Below are positions 27,841-36,834 of a DNA stretch of 64,000 nt, piece by piece (position 1 is the first letter of the stretch; the number at the start of each line of letters is the position of its first letter). The stretch is from contig NC_080059.1 of assembly GCF_026212465.1 (NCBI RefSeq), forward strand, positions 24,133,292 to 24,197,291, read 5' to 3'. Position numbers and translations under genes: made by a program. Under the pieces are notes generated by a model that made no database searches, had not been told where the DNA came from, and was given only the letters and a program-made list of their open reading frames with translations. The DNA is from Amaranthus tricolor. Lineage: Eukaryota; Streptophyta; Magnoliopsida; Caryophyllales; Amaranthaceae.

Positions 27841-28856
27841 GTTCTGTACCAAGTTTCGTGCAAAACAAACCAAGTTTGAGCTACTTTATTTGCAAAAGTG
27901 CCAAAAACGCTTAAAAACCTATAAAATCGTAACTTAACACGTAATTTCTAGCATATGACTATGATTTTCAATTCTAACAACTTCAACACAATAATATATA
28001 TAAAATAGTGTTGTGTGCCAAGTTTCGTGCAAAACAAACCAAGTTTGGAGCTACTTCATGCGCAAAAGTGCCAATAACGCTTAAAAACCAATCAAAATCG
28101 CAACTTAACCCGTAATTTCTATCATATGACTATGATTTTAATTCTAACCACTTCAACAAAATATTATATACCACATAGTGTTTTGTGCCATGTTTCGTGC
28201 AAAACAAATCAAGTCTGAGCTACTTTATGCGCAAAAGGGCCAAAAACGATCAAAAACCCTTAAAATCGCAACTTAAAAAGTAATTTCTAGCATATGACTA
28301 TGATTTTCAATTCTAACCACTTCAACACAATAATATATACCAAATAGTGTTCTGTACCAAGTTTCGTGCAAAACAAACCAAGTTTGAGCTACTTTATTTG
28401 CAAAAGTGCCAAAAACGCTTAAAAACCTATAAAATCGTAACTTAACACGTAATTTCTAGCATATGACTATGATTTTCAATTCTAACAACTTCAACACAAT
28501 AATATATATAAAATAGTGTTGTGTGCCAAGTTTCGTGCAAAACAAACCAAGTTTGGAGCTACTTCATGCGCAAAAGTGCCAATAACGCTTAAAAACCAAT
28601 CAAAATCGCAACTTAACCCGTAATTTCTATCATATGACTATGATTTTAATTCTAACCACTTCAACAAAATATTATATACCACATAGTGTTTTGTGCCATG
28701 TTTCGTGCAAAACAAATCAAGTCTGAGCTACTTTATGCGCAAAAGGGCCAAAAACGATCAAAAACCCTTAAAATCGCAACTTAAAAAGTAATTTCTAGCA
28801 TATGACTATGATTTTCAATTCTAACCACTTCAACACAATAATATATACCAAATAGC
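27841..28856. repeat. 508-bp (three-monomer) tandem duplication
   Basis: Positions 27,841-28,348 and 28,349-28,856 both begin GTTCTGTACCAAGTTTCG or its next-in-array equivalent and carry the same rare variants in order: CTTTATTTGC, ATAAAATAGTG, TTTGGAGCTACTTCATG, AACTTAACCCG and ATTATATACCACATAG. I saw no difference between the two copies. Neighbouring monomers differ at many positions, so this is a very recent three-monomer duplication, or a local assembly duplication. It explains why the surrounding HOR copy is 16 monomers long while the next one is 13. Confidence 0.9.
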
Positions 28857-31528
28857 ATTGTGTGCCAATTTTCCCGCACAACAAACCTAGTTTGAGCTAC
28901 TTTATGCGCAAAAGTGCCAAAAATGCTTAAAAACCCTTAAAATCGCAACTTAACATGCAATTCTATCATATGACTATGATTTTAAAATCTAACTACTTCA
29001 ACACAATAATATATACCAAATAATGTTGCGTGCCAGTTTCGTGCAAAACAAACCAAATTTAAGCTTCTTTATGCGCAAAAGGGCCAAAAACGCTTAAAAA
29101 CCCTTAAAATCGCAACTTAACACGTAATTTCTAACATATGACTATGATTTTAAATTCTAACCACTTCAACAATAAAATATATACCACAAAGTGTTGTGTG
29201 CCAAATTTCGTGCTAAACAAACCAAGTTTGAGCTACTTTATGCGCAAAAGAGCCAAAAACTCTCAAAAACCCTTAAAATCGCAACTTAACAAGTAATTTC
29301 TAGCACATGACTATGATTTTCAATTCTAACCACTTCAGCACAATAATATATACCAAATAGCGTTGTGTGCAAAGTTTCGCGCAAAACAAACCAAGTTTGA
29401 GCTACTTTATTCGCAAAAGTGCCAAAAATGCTTAAAAAGCCTTAAAATCGTAACTTAACACGCAATTCTAGCATATGACTATGATTTTAATTTTTAACCA
29501 CTTCAACACAATAATATATACAAAATAGTGTTGTGTGCCAAGTTTCGTGCAAAACAAACCAAGTTTGAGCTACTTTATGCGCAAAAGGGCCAAAAACGAT
29601 CAAAAACCCTTAAAATCGCAAATTAAAAAGTAATTTCTAGCATATGACTATGATTTTCAATTCTAACCACTTCAACACAATAATATATACCAAATAGCGT
29701 TGTGTGCCAAGATTCCCGCACAACAAACCTAGTTTGAGCTACTTTATGCGCAAAAGTGCCAAAAATGCTTAAAAACCCTTAAAATCGCAACTTAACATGC
29801 AATTCTAGCATATGACTATGATTTTAAAATATAACCACTTCAACACAATAATATATACCAAATAATGTTGCGTGCCAAGTTTCATGCAAAACAAACCAAG
29901 TTTAAGCTTCTTTATGCGAAAAAAGGGTCAAAAACGCTTAAAAACCCTTAAAATCGAATCTTAACACGCAATTCTAGCATATTACTATGATTTTAAATTC
30001 AAACCACTTCAACACAATAATATATACCAAATAGTGTTGTGTGCTATGTTTTGTGCAAAACAAACCAAGTTTGAGCTACTTTATGCGCAAAAAGGCCAAA
30101 AACGCTTAAAAGCCTTTAAAATCGCAACTTAACAAGTAATTTCTAGCATATGACTATGATTTTCAATTCAAACCACTTCAACACAATAATATATACCAAA
30201 TAGCATTGTTTTCAAAGTTTCGTGCAAAACAAACCAAGTTTGAGCTACTTGATGCGCAAAAGTGCCAAAAATGCTTAAAAACCATTAAAATCGCAACTTA
30301 ACACGCAATTCTAGCATATGACTATGATTTTAAATTATAACCACTTAAACATAATAATATATATACAAAATAGTGTTGTGTGCCAAGTTTCGTGCAAAAC
30401 TAACCAAGTTTGAGCTACTTTATGCGCAAAAGGGCCAAAAACGCTTAAAAACCCTTAAAATCAAAACTTAACACGTAATTTCTAGCATATTACTATGTTT
30501 TCAATTCTAACCACTTCAACACAATAATATATACAAAATAGTGTTCTGTACCAAGTTTCGTGCAAAACAAACCAAGTTTGAGCTACTTTATTCGCAAAAG
30601 TGCCAAAAACGCTTAAAAACCTATAAAATCGTAACTTAACACGTAATTTCTAGCATATGACTATGATTTTCAATTCTAACAACTTCAACACAATAATATA
30701 TATCAAATAGTGTTGTGTGCCAAGTTTCGTGCAAAACAAACCAAGTTTGGAGCTACTTCATGCGCAAAAGTGCCAATAACGCTTAAAAACCAATCAAAAT
30801 CGCAACTTAACCCGTAATTTCTATCATATGACTATGATTTTAATTCGAACCACTTCAAGAAAATATTATATACCACATAGTGTTTTGTGCCATGTTTCGT
30901 GCAAAACAAATCAAGTCTGAGCTACTTTATGCGCAAAAGGGCAAAAAACGATCAAAAACCCTTAAAATCGCAAATTAAAAAGTAATTTCTAGCATATGAC
31001 TATGATTTTCAATTCTAACCACTTCAACACGATAATATATACCAAATAGCATTGTGTGCCAATTTTCCCGCACAACAAACCTAGTGTGAGCTACTTTATG
31101 CGCAAAAGTGCCAAAAATGCTTAAAAACCCTTAAAATCGCAACTTAACATGCAATTATAGCATATGACTATGATTTTAAAATCTAACCACTTCAACACAA
31201 TAATATATACCAAACAATGTAGCGTGCCAGTTTCGTGCAAAACAAACCAAATTTAAGCTTCTTTATGCGCAAAAGGGCCAAAAACGCTTAAAAACCCTTA
31301 AAATCGCAACTTAACACGTAATTTCTAACATATGACTATGATTTTAAATTCTAACCACTTCAACAATAAAATATATACCACAAAGTGTTGTGTGCCAAAT
31401 TTCGTGCTAAACAAACCAAGTTTGAGCTACTTTATGCGCAAAAGAGCCAAAAACTCTCAAAAGCCGTTAAAATCGCAACTTAACAAGTAATTTCTAGCAC
31501 ATGACTATGATTTTCAATTCTAACCACT

Positions 31529-33769
31529 TCAGCACAATAATATATACCAAATAGCGTTGTGTGCAAAGTTTCGTGCAAAACAAACCAAGTTTGAGCAAAG
31601 ATTATCCCACCAGTTTTTTAATTGCCCAGTAAAACCTGATATAATAAAACCAAAAATTATTTGTTCATCCAAAGGTTTTGCCTTGTAAGCTAAAATAGCC
31701 ATTTCCATATTTTGAAGAGTATTAAGAATTTCATAATCAGATTTTCCATCTATGTTCCATTCATGGATCATATCTGGGGAAAAGGATTTGGAGGTAAATG
31801 TAGACCTTTCTTCATATTGAAGATCAACAGGAGTAGGCCTAGGATAATAGTTTTTTGTAGGGATATTCTTCCAAGATGATCGTATTTTATTAATTTGATG
31901 AGGATCATTATCAGATTCTTGAAATTGCTTTGCAACTTTTGAAATGATTAAAGACTCAGAATTTTCTTCATCAGAAGATATCTCTGAACTTTGATATTTA
32001 CTCAAAACCTTAATATGACTTGGACTATCTGCTAATTTTTGTAAAGATTTTTGAATTTTATCTAACACTGCAGAATTAGAGTTAGAAGAAGTAAAACCAT
32101 TTTTTGGAAACATTTGAGTCATAGGTATAGTTAATCCTGGTGGTTTGAAATGCGGTGCAGAAACCTTATCAGATCCTAATGATGCAATCGTATTAGGGGC
32201 TATGGATCTAGAGGTTTCTTTTTTTAAATTATCAACCTTATTTGAAAGTTGATCTACTTGTGTAGCAACGGTATGAAGGATTTGATTTGTAAAATTATTT
32301 TGATGATAAATTTTAATGATGTCTTCTACATTTGGAGTTTTATCTGTTTGATCTACTCTTCCTTCTTTAAAAGGACTAGCCTTTATTTCACGGTCATAAT
32401 AGGGAAAAGTAATATTTTGTAATGGTGGATGAACTGAACTAATTGTTTGTCCATCTTTCAAAACCCAATTTTTTTGAAGTTTGGTTTGTACAAATATGTG
32501 ATTTTGAGAATATGGATTAGCAATACCTTGTTTTTCACAAAACAATAAAAACCATGTAAAAAACGGGATATTAATTTGAATAGTATTCATATCTTTATAC
32601 CATACATCTCTTATTGAGTCTTTAAAGGAGCGAGAAAAAGATCTAAACCAATCTCGATGTTCAGCATTGTGAGAGGAATTAAATTCATCTCTTAGATAGT
32701 TTTTATCTATTTCAAAATCTTTAGTAATTGTATTGATAGAGTCAAAATTTTGCATATCAGACATTGTGGGAGATGCAGGTCTAGATGAAGAGATTTGAGA
32801 AGTTTGAGAAGCATTTGCTTCATATTCAGGAATAGGAGATTTATATCTGACTTTGATTGGTTCAGAAATGACTGAAGTTGTTTTTTGAGGAAAAGAAAAA
32901 GATCTTCGTGGATAGTTGGAAGAAGAAGTACAAGGAGAACTAGATAATTCCCTCATAGACCCAAACCTTATAATAACTTTATTTTCGTCTTCCTCAATGC
33001 ATTCTATTTCTTGTCTTATGTTTCTAGGAGGCATTGGATTTGAGAATTGAAATGTCTCAGGAATAGAAATTTGATCCCATCTCAAGGTTTTTGCTGTAGA
33101 AACTATTGATTTAGTATTCTCAGCATGAACCTCTATAAAAATAGTTTCTTCTTTTGAAGAAGCCTCATGTATGAATTTTGGATTAACTGTGGAATTCATT
33201 AATCTAAAATAAACACGGAAAACAATTGCAAAATTTCTAGCAAACTCTTTAAATTTATTATTTAAAATTTGAATATCTAAAATTAATGAAGATAAGATTA
33301 ATGGGTCTTGAAGATCTACTGTAAAGTTTGGAAAACAATTGAAATATATTGGGCCATTACAGATATTAGTTTGAATCATAGCCAAAACAGAATCTTTATA
33401 ATTATTAAGTCGATCGTCTCTGAGAGCTAGGAAAATTGGACAATCAACTCCTTTATGAACTAATGGTTTTATTCCTATTTGAACAAGGCCAAAATGAATG
33501 AATCTAAATCTGTGTTTGAGATAAGCTTTAATGCTGGATTCTGAAAGTAAATGCATAGTTTCAGATTCTTTTTGAATGCTTCTAGTCTCTTCATGAGTTT
33601 TGATGCTAAATGCAGTCTTAAAATCAGTAATGCCTATATGATAAATTTTAGTAAGATTTTCTTTTGGAATTTCCCAATTTGAAAAGTTCTTTTCTATATG
33701 AACTTCACTACTTTGAATTATATTATTAGGTGATCCTAAACTAATAGCTTTCCTTAACCAGTTTGCCAT
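31529..33769 (-). pseudogene. Caulimovirid-like movement protein plus capsid/Gag-like ORF, 3'-truncated and fused to satellite
   Basis: Open frame of 746 codons from ATG at 33,769; the frame also extends upstream to a TTG at 33,847, but the first ATG begins MANWLRKAISLG. Residues about 80-165 resemble the 30K/caulimovirid movement-protein core: FGLVQIGIKPLV (93-104), LALRDDRLNNY (114-124) with a conserved-type Asp, and NGPIYFNCFPNF (138-149). Such proteins carry viral nucleic acid through plasmodesmata. A Ser/Pro-rich linker (about 275-345), a possible coiled coil (about 497-520), an acidic stretch with SSDEENSES (about 594-605) and a capsid/Gag-like segment follow, with YYPRPTPVDL (641-650), EWNIDG (670-675) and GFTGQLKNWWDN (712-723). 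Residue 724 is the last from the element; the next 22 are satellite read in reverse, then TGA at 31,531-31,529. About 724 element codons contain no stop or frameshift, which suggests recent capture, but the polyprotein is broken and the element cannot be autonomous. Confidence 0.82.
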
Positions 33770-33789
33770 TAATAAATTAAATGTTGCAT
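33769..33789 (-). CDS. Six-codon upstream ORF overlapping the movement-protein start
   Basis: On the minus strand an ATG at 33,789 opens a 6-codon frame (MQHLIY) whose TAA occupies 33,771-33,769. The last A of the stop is the first A of the main ATG, giving TAATG. Stop-start overlaps and short leader ORFs are common in caulimovirids, where they are associated with reinitiation. This supports 33,769 as the natural start of the large ORF. It is the only ATG I found on this strand between the primer site and the main start. Function is inferred only. Confidence 0.55.
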   Translation of the reverse strand: MQHLIY

Positions 33790-33954
33790 AAACTAAATAT
33801 GACTGAATTGAATGGGAACAGTGGGACCACCTAACCGGGAACACCAAGACTTAAAATGGCTTACCAACAACTTAATTAGGCTGACCAAACACTTTACCAA
33901 CACTCAATACAAATGCAATTTAATAAATGCACAATTAATCAATTTAATAACTTA
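33770..33954 (-). other. Leader between primer site and main ORF
   Basis: About 185 nt separate the primer binding site from the movement-protein start. The segment is AT-rich and contains one ATG, that of the 6-codon upstream ORF. In its last third the large reading frame is open upstream of the ATG as far as a TTG at 33,847, which I do not take as a start. Caulimovirid leaders often carry several short ORFs and a large hairpin; no strong long hairpin was obvious by eye. Confidence 0.5.
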
Positions 33955-33969
33955 CTGGCTCTGATACCA
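33955..33969 (-). promoter_or_regulatory. tRNA-iMet primer binding site
   Basis: The plus strand reads CTGGCTCTGATACCA, identical to the 3' end of plant initiator tRNA-Met including CCA, so a minus-strand transcript carries the complementary TGGTATCAGAGCCAG. This is the standard minus-strand-DNA primer site of caulimovirids and of many plant LTR retrotransposons. It lies upstream of the large ORF in the same orientation, as expected, at a distance of about 185 nt. All 15 bases match; the next tRNA base does not. Confidence 0.92.
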
Positions 33970-34035
33970 ATAGGGAGTACAGGATCGATAGAGAAAATAA
34001 TTTATTCAAAATGTATTTTTAAGAAAATTATTTCG
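33970..34035 (-). other. Element sequence upstream of the primer site, with AATAAA
   Basis: Sixty-six AT-rich bases between the primer site and the first recognisable minisatellite unit. On the minus strand AATAAA lies at 34,006-34,001, about 30 nt upstream of the primer site. A poly(A) signal shortly before the primer site is usual where the ends of the genomic RNA overlap. The bases next to the primer site read ACTCCCTAT, so the CA that ends a normal LTR is absent. No TATA box is convincing; a promoter, if it existed, was lost or replaced by the minisatellite. Confidence 0.5.
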
Positions 34036-34282
34036 TCTGCATCGTTCATTCGTCATTGATCATTGATCCTTGTTCATTCTTCATCGTTCATTCGTCATTA
34101 ACCATTAATCCTTGTTCATTCTTCATCGTTCATTCTTCATTGATCATTGATCCTTGTTCATTCTTCATCGTTCATTCGTCATTGACCATTAATCCTTGTT
34201 CATTCTTCATCGTTCATTCTTCATTGATCATTGATCCTTGTTCATTCTTCATCGTTCATTCTTCTTTGATCATAGATCCTTG

Positions 34283-34310
34283 TTCATTCTTCATTGATCA
34301 TTGATCCTTG
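34283..34310. repeat. 28-bp short unit of the minisatellite (first of about 50)
   Basis: This unit lacks 14 bp (two 7-bp steps) present in the normal 42-bp unit, so TTCATTC is followed directly by TTCATTGATCATTG. Similar units occur about every 0.2-1.3 kb across the array, for example ending near 35,172, 35,578, 36,866, 38,378, 40,100, 43,264, 48,542, 52,910, 57,266 and 61,963. Many follow a unit with CTTCTTTGATCA and either ATAGATCC or TTGATCTTTTTTC, so they are fixed members of larger ordered groups. Each shifts the plus-strand frame and produces a TGA. Confidence 0.88.
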
Positions 34311-36834
34311 TTCATTCTTCATCGTTCATTCGTCATTGATCATTGATCCTTGTTCATTCTTCATCGTTCATTCGTCATTGATCATTGATCCTTGTTCATT
34401 CTTCATCGTTCATTCGTCATTGACCATTAATCCTTGTACATTCTTCATCGTTCATTCTTCATTGATTATTGATCCTTGTTCATTCTTCATCGTTCATTCT
34501 TCATTGAGAATTGATCCTTGTTCATTCTTCATCGTTCATTCGTCATTGACCATTAATCCTTGTTCATTCTTCATCGTTCATTCTTCATTGATCATTGTTC
34601 CTTGTTCATTCTTCATCGTTCATTCTTCATTGAGAATTGATCCTTGTTCATTCTTCATCGTTCATTCTTCATTGATCATTGATCCTTGTTCATTCTTCAT
34701 CGTTCATTCTTCATTGATCATTGATCCTTGTTCATTCTTCATCGTTCATTCTTCATTGATCATTGATCCTTGTTCATTCTTCATCGTTCATTCGTCATTG
34801 ACCATTAATGCTTGTTCATTCTTCATCGTTCATTCTTCATTGATATTTGATCCTTGTTCATTCTTCATCGTTCATTCTTCATTGATCATTGATCCTTGTT
34901 CATTCTTCATCGTTCATTCGTCATTGACCATTAATCCTTGTTCATTATTCATCGTTCATTCTTCATTTATCATTGTTCCTTGTTCATTCTTCATCGTTCA
35001 TTCTTCATTGAGAATTGATCCTTGTTCATTCTTCATCGTTCATTCTTCATTGATCATTGATCCTTGTTCATTCTTCATCGTTCATTCTTCATTGATCATT
35101 GATCCTTGTTCATTCTTCATCGTTCATTCTTCTTTGATCATTGATCTTTTTTCATTCTTCATTGATCATTGATCCTTGTTCATTGTTCATCGTTCATTCT
35201 TCATTGATCATTGATCCTTATTCATTCTTCATCGTTCATTCGTCATTGACCATTAATGCTTGTTGATTCTTCATCGTTCATTCTTCATTGATCATTGATC
35301 CTTGTTCATTCTTCATCGTTCATTCGTCATTGATCATTGATCCTTGTTCATTCTTCATCGTTCATTCGTCATTGACCATTAATCCTTGTTCATTCTTCAT
35401 CGTTCATTCTTCATTGATCATTGATCCTTGTTCATTCTTCATCGTTGATTCGTCATTGACCATTAATCCTTGTTCATTCTTCCTTGTTTATTCTTCATTG
35501 ATCATTGATCCTTGTTCATTCTTCATCGTTCATTCTTCTTTGATCATTGATCCTTGTTCATTCTTCATTGATCATTGATCCTTGTTCATTCTTCATCGTT
35601 CATTCGTCATTGATCATTGATCCTTGTTCATTCTTCATCGTTCATTCGTCATTGATCATTGATCCTTATTCATTCTTCATCGTTCATTCGTCATTAACCA
35701 TTAATCCTTGTTCATTCTTCATCGTTCATTCTTCATTGATCATTGATCCTTGTTCATTCTTCATCGTTCATTCGTCATTGACCATTAATCCTTGTTCATT
35801 CTTCATCGTTCATTCTTCATTGATCATTGATCCTTGTTCATTCTTCATCGTTCATTCGTCATTGATCATTGATCCTTGTTCATTCTTCATCGTTCATTCG
35901 TCATTGATCATTGATCCTAGTTCATTCTTCATCGTTCATTCGTCATTGACCATTAATCCTTGTTCATTCTTCATCGTTCATTCTTCATTGATTATTGATC
36001 CTTGTTCATTCTTCATCGTTCATTCGTCATTGACCATTAATCCTTGTTCATTCTTCATCGTTCATTCTTCATTGATCATTGATCCTTGTTCATTCTTCAT
36101 CGTTCATTCTTCTTTGATCATTGATCCTTGTTCATTCTTCATCGTTCATTCTTCATTGATCATTGATCCTTGTTCATTCTTCATCGTTCATTCGTCATTG
36201 ACCATTAATCCTTGTTCATTCTTCATCGTTCATTCTTCATTGATAATTGTTCCTAGTTCATTCTTCATCGTTCATTCTTCATTGAGAATTGATCCTTGTT
36301 CATTCTTCATCGTTCATTCGTCATTGACCATTAATCCTTGTTCATTCTTCATCGTTCATTCTTCATTGATCATTGTTCCTTGTTCATTCTTCATCGTTCA
36401 TTCTTCATTGAGAATTGATCCTTGTTCATTCTTCATCGTTCATTCTTCATTGATCATTGATCCTTGTTCATTCTTCATCGTTCATTCTTCATTGATCATT
36501 GATCCTTGTTCATTCTTCATCGTTCATTCGTCATTGACTATTAATGCTTGTTCATTCTTCATCGTTCATTCTTCATTGATCATTGATCCTTGTTCATTCT
36601 TCATCGTTCATTCTTCATTGATCATTGATCCTTGTTCATTCTTCATCGTTCATTCGTCATTGACCATTAATCCTTGTTCATTATTCATCGTTCATTCTTC
36701 ATTGATCATTGTTCCTTGTTCATTCTTCATCGTTCATTCTTCATTGAGAATTGATCCTTGTTCATTCTTCATCGTTCATTCTTCATTGATCATTGATCCT
36801 TGTTCATTCTTCATCGTTCATTCTTCTTTGATCA

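Larger units (their letters stand above)
1..31596. repeat. Satellite array, about 168-170 bp monomer
   Basis: Head-to-tail array of roughly 187 AT-rich monomers that enters the window in mid-monomer and stops abruptly at 31,596. Spacing of the conserved word TTTGAGCTACTT in clean copies is 168-170 bp (26,539 to 26,708; 27,371 to 27,540; 27,540 to 27,710). One class carrying TTCGCGC in place of a longer segment is about 161 bp. Other conserved words are GCGCAAAAG, TAGCATATGACTATG, CACTTCAACACAATAATATA and TTTCGTGCAAAAC. Variant classes include TTTGGAGCTACTTCATG, CTACTTGATGCG, CTTTATTCGC followed by ACCTATAAAATCG, and TTTAAGCTTC. All copies face the same way. Monomers of this length are typical of plant centromeric satellites, but centromere function cannot be read from sequence. 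I saw no gene inside; short frames at 48-245, 11,534-11,764 and 19,553-19,738 are satellite read-through. Confidence 0.97.
22080..31596. repeat. Satellite sub-block with few indels, 13-mer HOR next to the retroelement
   Basis: From about 22.1 kb the monomers align with far fewer single-base indels than upstream. The marker AATAAAATATATACCAC occurs at 29,171 and 31,365 (2,194 bp), and the HindIII variant at 29,061 and 31,255 (also 2,194 bp), so the last part is a 13-monomer HOR. The TTGTTTTCAAAG class recurs at 23,313, 27,504 and 30,206. The last step, 2,702 bp, equals 2,194 plus the 508-bp duplication located between them. No HindIII variant was found between 20,657 and 26,371, so this stretch has its own monomer mix. 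The array is cut within a monomer at TTTGAGC (31,590-31,596). Confidence 0.82.
31597..34035 (-). mobile_element. Truncated endogenous caulimovirid-like element
   Basis: Non-tandem island of about 2.44 kb between two unrelated arrays, oriented on the minus strand. In element order it has about 66 bp upstream of the primer site with an AATAAA, a 15-bp tRNA-iMet primer binding site, a leader of about 185 nt with a tiny upstream ORF, then a movement-protein/capsid ORF. It ends inside that ORF at the satellite junction; zinc knuckle, aspartic protease, reverse transcriptase and RNase H are missing. The movement-protein domain separates Caulimoviridae from Ty1/copia and Ty3/gypsy elements, although the iMet primer site is shared with many LTR elements. 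No CA-ended LTR border lies beside the primer site and I see no target-site duplication. The genus (petuvirus-like, florendovirus-like or other) is not resolved. Confidence 0.82.

Noticed and set aside
1..31596. CENP-B-box-like motif TTTCGTGCAAAACAAACC in the satellite
   Set aside because: Only 6 of the 9 essential positions fit (TTCG, A and the first C); the CGGG core reads CAAA, and CENP-B-box dependence is not established for plant centromeres.
33770..33847. Upstream extension of the viral ORF to 33,847
   Set aside because: The codon at 33,847 is TTG; the first in-frame ATG is at 33,769, where a TAATG overlap with the upstream ORF supports the start.
31597..34035. LTR retrotransposon (Ty1/copia) as the identity of the island
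   Set aside because: The iMet primer site would fit, but no LTR end with CA is seen and the ORF carries a movement-protein-like domain; pararetrovirus is the better reading, although no RT is present to settle it.
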